Shown: positions 9,020 through 18,700 of the stretch, piece after piece | Layout of the letters: every line of letters starts with the position of its first letter | How positions within the stretch are numbered: the first letter of the stretch is position 1 | NCBI RefSeq assembly: GCF_003610235.1 | Contig: NZ_RAPR01000001.1 | Span: 7,254,001-7,318,000 of the forward strand | DNA length: 64,000 nt | Direction of reading: 5' to 3' | DNA from: Catellatospora citrea | GTDB lineage: Bacteria; Actinomycetota; Actinomycetes; Mycobacteriales; Micromonosporaceae | Program-made: the position numbers and the translations under genes | Notes under the pieces: model-generated | Databases searched by the model: none | Told to the model about the DNA's origin: nothing | What the model saw: only the letters and a program-made list of their open reading frames with translations

Positions 9020-9877
9020 TCACGCGGCGAGCAGCATGCCGGTCAGCGCGGCGAGGGTGAGCGGCATGGCGAGGTGGTAGCCCTGCGCATAGGACACGCC
9101 CAGCCGGGCCAGGGCGGCGAACTGGTCGCCGGTCTCGACGCCTTCGGCGGTGACGTGCAGGCCGAGGCTCCGGGCCAGGTCCGCGAGCATCCGGACGATG
9201 GCGTGGTCACGCGGGTTGTGCAGCATGCCCGCCACGAACTCCTTGTCTATCTTGATGCCCTGGATGGCCAGGCGGGACAGGTAGCGCAGGTCGGTCGCGC
9301 CGGCGCCCATGTCGTCGAGGGCCACCCCAATGCCGCGTTCGATCAGTTTCTCCAGGCGCGGCCGGGCGTCGATGAGCGTCTTGAGGTCGGCGCCCTCGGA
9401 CAGCTCCAGCCGCAGCCGCCGCGCGGCCAGCCCGGTGCGGCGCAGGGCGGTGGTGACGAGTTCGGTGAAGTCGGTCGCCAGGGTCGGCACGGACAGGTTG
9501 ACGTTGACGTGAGCGGGCACCGCCTCACCCAGCGCGGCGTCGAGTTCGACCATGTCGCGGCAGGCGCGATCCAGCACCCAGCGGTCGAGCAGCGGCAGGT
9601 GACCGCCGTGCTCGGCGGCGGGGAGGAACCGGTCGGGGCTGATCAGGCCCAGCGTCGGATGCTGCCAGCGCACCAGGGCCTCGACCGCGACCACGGCGCG
9701 ATCGGCGACCCGCACGATGGGCTGGTAGAGCAGCCGCAACTCGCCGTGGGCGACGGCCTGGGCGACGGTGCGGCCGGCCACCCGGGCCAGGTCGGCCGGT
9801 CCACCGCCGGCCGGCGGCCCCAGGGTGTAGGCATCGGCGGTGCTGGGGAAGGAGGTCATCGGGTCGTAGGTCATCAC
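9020..9877 (-). CDS. EAL-domain protein, predicted c-di-GMP phosphodiesterase
   Basis: Stand-alone EAL domain of 285 residues that would linearise the second messenger c-di-GMP. The signature is EALVRW (near residue 66). The metal and catalytic set is retained: VNVNLS, LELSEG, the Asp pair in LDDMGAG, IKIDKEF, AEGVET and AQGYHLAMP. The loop-6 sequence DDMGAGATDL differs from the usual DDFGTGYSSL, which could weaken dimerisation or activation. There is no GGDEF, PAS or membrane segment, so it is a soluble effector with little visible sensory input. I start at GTG 9877, 7 nt after an AGGAG; the upstream TTG at 9898 lacks such a site. The gene lies downstream of, and in the same direction as, the LAL regulator, about 210 nt away. 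Confidence 0.9.
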   Translation of the reverse strand: MMTYDPMTSFPSTADAYTLGPPAGGGPADLARVAGRTVAQAVAHGELRLLYQPIVRVADRAVVAVEALVRWQHPTLGLISPDRFLPAAEHGGHLPLLDRWVLDRACRDMVELDAALGEAVPAHVNVNLSVPTLATDFTELVTTALRRTGLAARRLRLELSEGADLKTLIDARPRLEKLIERGIGVALDDMGAGATDLRYLSRLAIQGIKIDKEFVAGMLHNPRDHAIVRMLADLARSLGLHVTAEGVETGDQFAALARLGVSYAQGYHLAMPLTLAALTGMLLAA

Positions 9878-10090
9878 GTGCAGGCTCCTGTCGGGCAAAC
9901 CCGGCGGGTTCCGCCGGACGTCCTCCTCGGCGAGGACATGCCCAACTATCGCGTCCCGGGCAGCGCGGTCGAGCCTGTGCCCAACCCCGGTCGGCGGGCA
10001 CTGGTCGGTTTCCCGGGTACCCGGGCCGGCCCTGGCCGAAGGCGAGATTCAGGCCCTGGTGTCCGATTCCAGGGGCGACCAGTGACCCGA

Positions 10091-12907
10091 TCAGCCGGGT
10101 GGGCTGCCTTGAGAAGGCACCCACACCGTGTCGAGCCCGGCGTCGAGCGTCGCGTCGCGCAGCTCCCGGCGCGAGTTGATGGCCAGCTTGGTGTACACCT
10201 TGCGCAGGTGCCACTCGACCGTGCGGGGGCTGATGAACAGCTCGGCCCCGATCTCGGTGTTGGTGCGCCCGTCCCGGGCCAGTGACGCGATCAGCGCCTC
10301 CTGCGGCGTCAGGTCGAGCCCCGAATCCGCGGTCCGCTTGCGCACCGTCTCGCCCGTCGCCAGCAGTTCGTTGCGGGCGCGCTCGCCGAACGCCTCGGCG
10401 CCCATGAGGGTGAACATGTCGTGGGCGCGGCGCAGGTGCTCACGGGCGTCCGCCCGGCGGTTCTCGCGGCGCAGCCATTCGCCGTACAGCAGATGCGCCC
10501 GGGCCAGGTGCGCGTTCATGTGGCAGTCCGTCAGCCGCTCGATCGCCTCCTGATACAGCTGCTCGGCCGCCTCGCCCTCGCTCAGCAGCGCTCGCGAACG
10601 GGCCTCGATGCCCAGCGCCCACTGCGTGCCGCTGGCCTGCGTGCGCTCGGTGAGCTCCGCCAGCGCCTGCGCCGCGATGCCCGGCTGCTCCGCCCGCGCG
10701 GCGGCCTCGACCAGTTCCGACAGCGTCCACGACCGGGCGACCAGATTGTCCCCGGCGGTCGCCCGCTGTGCGCTGGCCAGCGCGGAGGAGTAGCGGGCCA
10801 GCCCGTTGTCCAGCACCGCACCGGCGTACTCCGTCAGCACGACAGCGCTGCCCTCTCCCCGGGGGAACGCGTCCTGGATGCCGTCCTGGGTCAGTTTCGC
10901 GGTGCGGGCCTGGTCGCCCTGCCAAGCGGCCAGGATGGTCGGCGTGTAGGGCGGGGGCGCCACCCGGACGGCGGCGTCGAGCGAGGCGGCCTCCTCGACC
11001 AGCGCCGCCGCGGCCGCGAAGTCGCCCGCCTGGATGTAGTAGCTGCCGAGATAGTCCAGCGCCAGCGGCAGCAGGTTCAGCGTCCCCGCCGTACGGGCCG
11101 CCTTGACCTGGGTGTCGAGCAGGTTCAGAAAAGCCTCGTTCTCCCACATCTCCGCCGCGACCAGTGATGCGGTCAGGCAGACCCAGGTGAGGCCCCCGGT
11201 GCTGGCCCGGTAGGCTTCCAGCGCCCGCCGCAGGGTGGGCGCCGCCGCGGCGAATCCCTCGGTGAACTGTGCCGACAGCCCGTCGAGCAGGAGGTCTGCC
11301 GAACTCAGGGAGCCGGATCCGGCGGCCGCCGCGCGCGCGGCCTCGGCCACCGTACGCGCCCCGAACTCGGGTTCCAGCTGCCCGGCACCGGCGAAGATCG
11401 CCGCCATCAGGGCCTCCAGATAGGTCTCCCGGGCCAGCGGGAGGCTGAGCGGGGTCAGCCGCTCGGCGGCGTGCAGCAGCAGACCCGGCGCGTCACTGCC
11501 CCGGCTGAGGGCGAACGCCAACTGCGCGCGCAGGCGTTCCAGCCGCGCCTGCTGCATCCCGTCCAGGGGACTCATCTGTGCCATCGAGAGCAGCCCGTAG
11601 GCCATGTCGAACGATCCGGCCGTGAACGCCGCCTGGGCGGCGGTCACCGCCCGCTCGCCCCGCAGGGTGAGGTCGGGCGTGAGCTCGGCGGCCCGCTGCA
11701 GGAACGCCGCGGCGGCCGCGGCGCCGCCACGGGCCTGCGCCCGCACGGCTGAGCGCGCCAGGTCCTCGGCCACCGATTCGTCCGGGGCCGCCGTCGCGGC
11801 CGCGCGGTGCCAGGCGTGCCGGTCCGGGTCGACCTGCCGATCGGTGGCCTCGGCCAGCGCGAGGTGCACCCGTTGCCGCTCGTCCTGCGACGCGGACCGG
11901 TAGACGGTGGAGCGCACGAGCGGGTGGGCGAAACGCACCCGGGTGCCCACCGTGAGCAACCCGGCCGCCTCCGCCGGCGCCGCCGCATCGGCGGTGAGGC
12001 CCAGGCCGGCTGCGGCACGCCACAGCAGGGCCGGATCGCCCACCGGGTCGGCGGCGGCCACCAGCAGCAACTGCCTGGCCTGCGGGGGCAGTGTGCCGAG
12101 GCGGCGCAGGTAGCACCGCTCGATCCGGCTGGTCCGGCTGGTCGGCGACCGACTCGCGGGCAAGCCGAATCCGCCGGCCAGTTCCGGCAGGGTGAGGTCG
12201 GTCGGCAGCTCCAGCAGGGCCAGCGGGTTGCCGCGGGACTCCTCGAGGATCCGCTCGCGGACGCGCTCGTCCAGCGGTCCGGGGATCGCCGACGCCAGCA
12301 GCGAGCGCGCGTCGCGGTCGTCGAGTCCCGTCAGCGTCAGTTCCGGCAGCCCGACCAGCTCACCGTCGTCGGGCTCAGGTTCGCCATCGGTGGTGCGCAT
12401 CACGAATACCAGGGCGATCGGGTCGGCCATCAGCCGCCGCGCGACGAAGGCCAGGGCCTGCGCGGAGGCCCGGTCCAGCCACTGGAAGTCGTCGACGAGG
12501 CAGACGAGTGTCCGGGTGTCCGCCACTTCGGACAGCAGGGTCAGGGCAGCCAGCCCCACCAGGAAACGATCCGGGGCAGACCCCTCGGCGAGCCCGAACG
12601 CGCTGCGCAGCGCGTCACGCTGCGGCGCCGGCAGGCCGTCGATCTGGTCGAGCATCGACATGCAGAGCTGATGCAGGCCCGCGTAGGCCAGTTCCATCTC
12701 CGGCTGCACGCCTGATATCCGGATGATGCGACTGTTCGCCGCTTTATCGGCCATATAGTCCAGCAGTGCGGTCTTGCCCTCGCCGGGCTCACCGCGTAAC
12801 ACCAGGACCGCGTGCCTGCCCGCCTGGACATCTTCCAGCAACCGGTCGAGCATGTCGCACTCGGCGCGCCGACCGTACAGCCCATGGACCGGATTCATGC
12901 CGGACAT
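10091..12907 (-). CDS. LuxR-family (LAL) ATP-dependent transcriptional regulator
   Basis: 938-residue regulator of the large ATP-binding LuxR type. The N-terminus is a STAND/AAA P-loop ATPase with Walker A RGEPGEGKT (about residues 39-47) and Walker B LVCLVDDFQWLD near 140. A long helical, TPR-like middle (residues 400-850) follows. The C-terminus carries a LuxR helix-turn-helix (LTPQEALIASLARDGRTNTE and RTVEWHLRKVYTKL). Such proteins usually activate metabolic or antibiotic genes after ligand-driven ATP binding. The ligand and targets are unknown here; the EAL gene 3' of it is one possible target. The start may be ATG 12907 or 12898; GGTGGG is better spaced for the latter. Promoter sequences are shared with the divergent gene at 13009. 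Confidence 0.93.
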   Translation of the reverse strand: MSGMNPVHGLYGRRAECDMLDRLLEDVQAGRHAVLVLRGEPGEGKTALLDYMADKAANSRIIRISGVQPEMELAYAGLHQLCMSMLDQIDGLPAPQRDALRSAFGLAEGSAPDRFLVGLAALTLLSEVADTRTLVCLVDDFQWLDRASAQALAFVARRLMADPIALVFVMRTTDGEPEPDDGELVGLPELTLTGLDDRDARSLLASAIPGPLDERVRERILEESRGNPLALLELPTDLTLPELAGGFGLPASRSPTSRTSRIERCYLRRLGTLPPQARQLLLVAAADPVGDPALLWRAAAGLGLTADAAAPAEAAGLLTVGTRVRFAHPLVRSTVYRSASQDERQRVHLALAEATDRQVDPDRHAWHRAAATAAPDESVAEDLARSAVRAQARGGAAAAAAFLQRAAELTPDLTLRGERAVTAAQAAFTAGSFDMAYGLLSMAQMSPLDGMQQARLERLRAQLAFALSRGSDAPGLLLHAAERLTPLSLPLARETYLEALMAAIFAGAGQLEPEFGARTVAEAARAAAAGSGSLSSADLLLDGLSAQFTEGFAAAAPTLRRALEAYRASTGGLTWVCLTASLVAAEMWENEAFLNLLDTQVKAARTAGTLNLLPLALDYLGSYYIQAGDFAAAAALVEEAASLDAAVRVAPPPYTPTILAAWQGDQARTAKLTQDGIQDAFPRGEGSAVVLTEYAGAVLDNGLARYSSALASAQRATAGDNLVARSWTLSELVEAAARAEQPGIAAQALAELTERTQASGTQWALGIEARSRALLSEGEAAEQLYQEAIERLTDCHMNAHLARAHLLYGEWLRRENRRADAREHLRRAHDMFTLMGAEAFGERARNELLATGETVRKRTADSGLDLTPQEALIASLARDGRTNTEIGAELFISPRTVEWHLRKVYTKLAINSRRELRDATLDAGLDTVWVPSQGSPPG

Positions 12908-12995
12908 CCCACCGTAGAATTTCGTCCGTTTTAAGGGTAATCCTCGGGAGATCCGGCTGGGCCGAAACCGCGGTGCCGCGCGTGGCCCCCGCGCC

Positions 12996-13001
12996 TAGGA
13001 T
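12996..13001 (+). promoter_or_regulatory. -10 element, leaderless start
   Basis: TAGGAT ends 7 nt before the GTG at 13009. This favours that GTG over the overlapping ATG at 13000, which lies inside the -10 box. Confidence 0.5.
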
Positions 13002-13008
13002 GGCCGCC

Positions 13009-13890
13009 GTGAACGCGCCGAACCTGCCCTTCCGCTGGGATGTGGTCACCCCGGACCAGATCGGCCGACTGCTCGACGGGGTCGAGCCACCGCCGCTGTG
13101 GTATGCCGACGAGCTGCTCGCCTGCACGGGCCGGGTCCTCGCCCGCAGCGGCGACGCCGACCTGGTCTTCGTCGGCCGGTCACTGGACTCGATGTACGAC
13201 CTGCTGGGCGGAGCGCTGGCGGGCACCTCGTGGCGGGACCGCACGCACCGGTTGCCGCTGTCGTTCAACGTCGGCGGCCGGTGGGACGGGCGCCGGTTCC
13301 GGTCGAGGAGGATCAGCGGACCGGAACTGGCGCAGGCCCGCCTGATCCTCGACCGGCTCGGCCTCAGCCCGTACGCGCTCGCCCGGCGTGCCCGGCCGGT
13401 GGCCTTCGTCGATGTCGTCCACGGCGGGGACACCTTCGGTGAGCTGTTCGCGCTGCTGCGGTCGTGGATCGAGCGCGAGCGGGAGCCGTGGGGCGTGATC
13501 CGGCAGAAGCTGCGGTTCGTCGGGGTAACCTCGCGCCGTGCCACCAGCCCGAAGACCTGGCGGTGGCAGCAGCACGCCGACTGGACCCGCGAGCTGCCCG
13601 CGCGATCGGTGCGCAACGTGTCGCTCGACGGGTGGGTGTGGTCCTACCTCGGCGACAGCCAGGTCAAGCTGACCCGGACGTTTCCGCCGCGGCACTGGTT
13701 GGCGGAGGTGCCCGGCCCGCAGCGGGACGAGCAGACCCGCCTCGCCCTGGCCGAGGCGTTCGCGCTGGTCGCGCTGGGTCGTTCAGGGCCGGCGCGGCGG
13801 GCGCTGGTTCGTGCGATGTCCGGTGAGCCCGCGCTCGCTGAGCCGTGGTCGCGCGCTCTCATCGGACAGCTGTCCACTGGATCGGGATAG
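13009..13890 (+). CDS. Conserved-looking protein of unknown function
   Basis: 293-residue soluble protein with an alpha/beta pattern: DLVFVGRSLDSMYDLLGGAL near residue 50 looks like a Rossmann-type strand-loop-helix, and PVAFVDVVHGGDTFGELFAL near residue 130 resembles the PRPP-binding loop of type I phosphoribosyltransferases, although the second acidic residue of that motif is absent. The C-terminus is helical. I cannot name a family with confidence; a phosphoribosyltransferase-like fold is only an inference. The start is GTG 13009, set by the -10 box 7 nt upstream. It stands divergent to the LAL regulator and 115 bp before the nuclease/ATPase operon in the same direction, so an association with that operon is possible but not shown. 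Confidence 0.6.
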   Translation: MNAPNLPFRWDVVTPDQIGRLLDGVEPPPLWYADELLACTGRVLARSGDADLVFVGRSLDSMYDLLGGALAGTSWRDRTHRLPLSFNVGGRWDGRRFRSRRISGPELAQARLILDRLGLSPYALARRARPVAFVDVVHGGDTFGELFALLRSWIEREREPWGVIRQKLRFVGVTSRRATSPKTWRWQQHADWTRELPARSVRNVSLDGWVWSYLGDSQVKLTRTFPPRHWLAEVPGPQRDEQTRLALAEAFALVALGRSGPARRALVRAMSGEPALAEPWSRALIGQLSTGSG

Positions 13891-14005
13891 GACGAACCGG
13901 CAGTCTTCGCGGCCCGACAGCGTTGTCTAGGGCCGAATGTCGGGTTGCCGTCTACCCAGTGCAGCGACAGAATCACCAGGAGTCGCAGCTGGGAGATCTC
14001 TGGGC

Positions 14006-15088
14006 ATGACACCACATTGGACGCATACACCGGCAGGCCGGGTCACCCGCCTGCGGGGCGCGTCCACGGAGGTGATCGAGCTCGCGCTGACCCCGCTGCC
14101 CGCGGACGCACCCGCGGTGGTGACCTTCCGCCCCCCGCTCGCGACGACCGCCGCCGAGGTCGTCGCGTGCGCGCTGGACGAGCTGGAGGCGGCCGCGCTG
14201 CGGCTGTTCCCGGCCTGGCTGCCCGCGGCCGAGCACCTCGAAGGGCCGGGCGGGGCGGGCGTGCCCGCCGTGCGCGCCCTGGCGCTGGAGCTGGCCGCCG
14301 CCACCCGCCACTTCGGCCCGTTCCTCGCCGACCTCGCCGAGCAGGCACTGCGCGACCGGCAGCCGGTGGGCGGCGGATCGCGGCGGCGGCCGATCGCGGT
14401 CCGCTTCGCCCCCGAGGTGCGCGCCGCCGGGCTGGCCCGGGTCGTCGCCGAGAGCTACCGGCGGGCGGGCGCGGCGCTGCTGGTCGACGTGCCCCACGGG
14501 CTGGACCCGGATCGGCAGCGGGCGCTGGCCGCCGCGGGGGAGTGGCTGGCCGCGCACGGCGGCTTCACGGTGTGGCTGGCCGGAGCCGACCTGCCCGCGG
14601 CGGGACGCGTCACGGCGTACCCGGTGCGGCTGCCCGAGCACGTCGTGGCACTGGTCGCCACGTCGGGCGACGCCCTGCCAGGCGACGGCCCGGCCGCCGG
14701 GCCTGCCCCGGCGACGCTGACCTATCCGCCGGTCGAGGGCCGCCCGCGCGCGGACAGCGCCGCCGAGACCGCGCTGGAGGCGGCGCTGGTGCAGGCGGCC
14801 TGGGCCGCGGGGCGGGTCTGGAACCGCCGGTACGCGGCCCGCCCGCACTACATCATCGACCTGGTCTGGTCCGACGAGCGGTGCGCGGTCGAGATCGACG
14901 GCGACGACCACCGCGGGCCCCACAAGTTCGCCCACGACCGTCGCCGCGACGTGCTTCTGCAGCTCGACGGCTTCGCCGTGCTGCGCTTCACCAACCACCA
15001 GGTCCTCACCGAACTCGGCCAGGTGCTGGCACACCTGGAGCAGTACCTCCGATCCCGACGCACCGACGCGCACAAGGAGAAGAAATGA
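14006..15088 (+). CDS. DUF559/Vsr-like restriction-fold endonuclease
   Basis: 360-residue protein. The N-terminal three quarters is unassigned and Ala/Leu-rich. The last 80 residues match the DUF559 / very-short-patch-repair branch of the PD-(D/E)xK nucleases: Asp in IIDLVW (about residue 285), then VEIDGDDH (about 295-302) with the catalytic E-x-D, a conserved basic helix HDRRRDVLLQLDGF, and the closing VLRFTNHQV typical of DUF559. It is therefore a predicted DNA endonuclease. The ATG at 14006 has GGGAG 10 nt upstream. Its stop overlaps the next start (ATGA at 15085), and the third gene overlaps too, so all three are translationally coupled. The Glu/Asp set is intact, which suggests activity. 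Confidence 0.8.
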   Translation: MTPHWTHTPAGRVTRLRGASTEVIELALTPLPADAPAVVTFRPPLATTAAEVVACALDELEAAALRLFPAWLPAAEHLEGPGGAGVPAVRALALELAAATRHFGPFLADLAEQALRDRQPVGGGSRRRPIAVRFAPEVRAAGLARVVAESYRRAGAALLVDVPHGLDPDRQRALAAAGEWLAAHGGFTVWLAGADLPAAGRVTAYPVRLPEHVVALVATSGDALPGDGPAAGPAPATLTYPPVEGRPRADSAAETALEAALVQAAWAAGRVWNRRYAARPHYIIDLVWSDERCAVEIDGDDHRGPHKFAHDRRRDVLLQLDGFAVLRFTNHQVLTELGQVLAHLEQYLRSRRTDAHKEKK

Positions 15089-15747
15089 CCAAGCTCAAGC
15101 CCTCGGAGAAGGCGTGCCTGCTGCTGCTCATGTCGGAGGCCCGTGAGGTCTCCAACACCGAGCTGCGCGAACGCTTTGACGGCTTCTCGATCCAGGGAGC
15201 GGACAGCCGCGCTCTGGTCGACAACGGGTTCGCCACCAAGCGCAAGGGGGCCAAGGGCGCGCTGGTGCACGAACTGACCGACAAGGGCTGGGCGAAGTGC
15301 AAGGAGGAGCTGACGTCGGACTTCGTCAAGGGCGCCGGGCCGGCCTACCCGGCGCTGCACGCGCTGCTCGGCGCGGTCGACCGCTACCTGCGCCGGGCCG
15401 AGCTGAGCCTGCCCGACCTGTTCACCGCCAGCACCCCGCCGCCCGCGCCGCTGCCGGTGGTCAAGATCAAGCCGGTGGTCAAGCGCGGGCTGGAGAAGCG
15501 CGTGCGCACCGCGTACGACAAGCTCGCCGACACGCCGCAGGCCTGGGTCAGCCTCACCGACCTGCGCCGGGAGCTGACCGGGGCGTCGGCCGCGGAGGTC
15601 GACGCGGCGCTGATGAAGATGGCCGTGGCGCGCACCATCGTGCTGGTGCCCGAGGACAACCAGAAGACCCTGACCGACGAGGACCGCGCCGCCGCGATCC
15701 ACATCGGTGGTGAGGACAAGCACCTGCTGTCGATCGAGGCCGAGTGA
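15085..15747 (+). CDS. Tandem winged-helix-like protein in the nuclease/ATPase operon
   Basis: 220-residue protein not assigned to a named family. Residues 1-75 look like a winged helix (EKACLLLLMSEAREVSNTEL, then a turn, a recognition-like helix and KGALVHELTDKGW). Residues 80-125 form a linker with PPPAPLP. Residues 130-215 look like a second winged helix (RVRTAYDKLADTPQAWVSLT, then LRRELTGASAAEVDAALMKM and a short beta wing). It probably binds DNA or bridges the nuclease and the ATPase. AAGGAGAAGAA lies just before the ATG, which overlaps the upstream stop; the next GTG overlaps its own stop. Its location between nuclease and HerA-like ATPase makes it a likely core subunit. The role is inferred from context only. 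Confidence 0.7.
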   Translation: MTKLKPSEKACLLLLMSEAREVSNTELRERFDGFSIQGADSRALVDNGFATKRKGAKGALVHELTDKGWAKCKEELTSDFVKGAGPAYPALHALLGAVDRYLRRAELSLPDLFTASTPPPAPLPVVKIKPVVKRGLEKRVRTAYDKLADTPQAWVSLTDLRRELTGASAAEVDAALMKMAVARTIVLVPEDNQKTLTDEDRAAAIHIGGEDKHLLSIEAE

Positions 15748-18700
15748 ACCCCGACGAGCGCCGGGCGCTGTCGAACCTGCGCTTCGACGTCGCCCCGGTG
15801 CCCGACGACGTCTGGCGCGGCTCGCCCTTCCACGTCGAGGCCCTGCACGACGACGTGGTCCGGCACATCCTGCACGGCCTCGACGACGCCCGGCGCAGCC
15901 CCGACGGCAGCCCGATCGGCATCGCCATGCAGGGGCAGCCCGGGTCGGGCAAGACGCACCTGCTGGGCTGGGTCCGCGAGCAGACCCAGCGCGGCGGCGG
16001 CTACTTCTTCCTGGTCGGGCTGCTGGACGGGGCGGCGTTCTGGTCCAGCGCCACCCTGGCCGTGGTCAACGGCCTGCAGCGCGACCACCTGGGGCAGGGC
16101 AGCCAGCTGTCGGTGTTCCTGGACCGGTTGTGCGCCGCGGCCGAGGTGCCCGAGGCGGCCGCGGCGGCGGTCACCGGCCGTGCCCGGCTGACCCGGGCGC
16201 ACCTCGACGAGTTCGCCGCGGCGCTGCGGCGCTTCGACGGCCCCGTCGGCATGGCCTGCCACCACACCGCGCGGGCGCTCGCGCTGCTCGGGGCGGCCGA
16301 CGACCCGGCCGCGCAGGACGTCGGCTACACGTACCTGCAGTCGATGCAGGAGATGGAGCCGGGGGAGCGGCAGCAGTGGGGCATCCACCCGGTGCAGAAG
16401 CCGCCGCAGCTGGTCATGCAGGAGATGTCGCAGTTGCTGGCGCTGACCGGTCCGACGGTGGTGGCCATCGACCAGATCGACACGCTGGTCGCCCAGCTGT
16501 GGAACACCGCCGCGGGCAAGGAGATGGGCGAGGAGAGCGCCGAGCAGACCCAGCTGATCAACCAGATCGCGGACGGGCTGATGGCCCTGCGGCAGAGCAC
16601 CCGGCGCACGCTGACCGTGCTGGCCTGCCTGCCGTCGACGTGGACGCTGATCCGGACCCGGGCCACCAAGTCGGTCGCCGACCGGTTCCGCGAGCCGGTC
16701 ACACTCAAGGGCATCGCCAGCGCCGACATCGCCCGCGACATCGTCGCCAAGCGTTTCGCGGTGCGTTTCGCCGAGCACGACTTCGTGCCGCCGTACGCGA
16801 CATGGCCGGTACGGGAGGCGGCGTTCGCCGAGGCGACGGTGTTCACCCCGCGGCTGCTGATCAACCGGATCAACGAGCACGTGCAGGCGTGCCTGCGCGA
16901 GGGCGCGGTGCGGGAGCTGGCCGGCTTCACCGAGGCCGAGAACCCGGTCCCGGCGCTGGTCGCCGACGAGGTGCTGGACGACAAGCTGGACCGGCGCTTC
17001 GCGGAGCTGCGCGAGTCCGCCGACGTCGCCGCGGCGCTGGCCGGCGCCACCGAGGACGGCGAGATGCCCGCGCTGCTCACCGCCGGGCTGTCGGCGTGGA
17101 TCGAGGAGCTGGGCGAGGCCGGGCGGGCGTTCCGGGTCGACCCGCCGCAGGGCGGCAAGGTGCCGCTGCACGCCCGGCTGCGCCGCAGCCTGGACGAGGC
17201 CACCGAGGACGAGCAGCACTGGTCGTTCCGGGCGATCGCGCACACCAACGCGATCGCCGCGCTGTCGCGCCTGCAGGCGGCCCGGACCAGCGCGGGCCTG
17301 AGCCGGGGCATCGGCAAGCGCAAGCTGTTCCTGCTGCGCAACGCCGACTGGAACAAGGGCGCGAAGACGCAGGAGGCGCTGAAGGCGTTCGCGCTGGACG
17401 GCGGCACCCGCCTCAGCATCGGCGAGGACGACCTGCGTACGTTCGCCGCGCTGCGGCAGCTGCTGGCCGAGCGGGACTCGGGGCTGGCCGCCTGGCTGGC
17501 CGCGCGCCGGCCGGCGGGCCGCACGATGCTGCTGCGCACCGTGCTCGGCGAGATCGTGGCCGAGATCGCGGTGGCCGGGGAGACCGCCGAACGCCGTCGG
17601 GAGCGTGCGGTCCACCTGACGCCCGTGCGTGCCGCGGACGACGAGGTGCCGGTCGAGCGGGACGCCGCGGCGCAGCCGGGGGCTACCGGTCCGGCGCACA
17701 CGATCACCCTGGGCAGCGGGTTCGACGACGGGGAGCCGGTCCGGCTGGACCTGGAGTCGCTGCGCAAGCACACGGCGATCTTCGCCGGTTCCGGGTCGGG
17801 CAAGACCGTGCTGATCCGGCGGCTGATCGAGGAGTGCGCGCTGGCCGGAGTGTCCACGATCGTGCTGGATCCGAACAACGACCTGGCCCGGCTCGGCGAC
17901 GCCTGGCCCGAGCCGCCCGCGGGCTGGTCGGACGGCGATGCGGCGCGCTCGGCGGAGTACCTGGCGCACACCGACGTGGTGGTGTGGACGCCGCGGCGGG
18001 AGTCGGGGCGGCCGCTGAGCTTCCAGCCGCTGCCGGAGTTCGCGACCATCCGCGACGACGCCGACGAGTTCGGCGCCGCCATCGACGCCGCGGTGGCCAG
18101 CCTCGCGCCGCGGGCGAAGGCGGACGGCAGCACGGCCAGGGCGCTGCGCGGGCAGGCGGTGCTCAACGAGGCGCTGCGGCACTTCGCCCGCAGCGGCGGC
18201 GAGGGCATCCGGGCCTTCGTCGGGGTGCTCAGCGCGCTGCCGGACGGGGTCAGCCAGTTGGAGGACGCCGAGAAGATCGCGTTCGAGCTGTCGCAGAACC
18301 TGACCGCGGCGATGGTGACCGACGCGCTGTTCGGCGGCGGCGGTGCGCCGGCCGACCCGGGTCTGCTGCTGACGCCCGCGCCCGGCAAGCGCGCCCGGGT
18401 GTCGGTGATCAGCCTGGTCGGGCTGCCGTCGGAGCCGCAGCGGCAGAGTTTCGTCAACCAGCTCCAGCTGGCGCTGTTCGCCTGGATCAAGAAGAACCCG
18501 GCGGGCGACCGGCCGCTGGGCGGGCTGCTGGTGATGGACGAGGCGCAGACCTTCGCCCCGTCCGGGCCGCTGACCGCGTGTACGCAGAGCACGCTGGCGC
18601 TGGCCTCGCAGGCGCGCAAGTACGGCCTGGGCCTGGTCTTCGCCACGCAGGCGCCCAAGGGCCTGCACAACCGGATCTCGGGCAACGCCGCGACGCAGTT

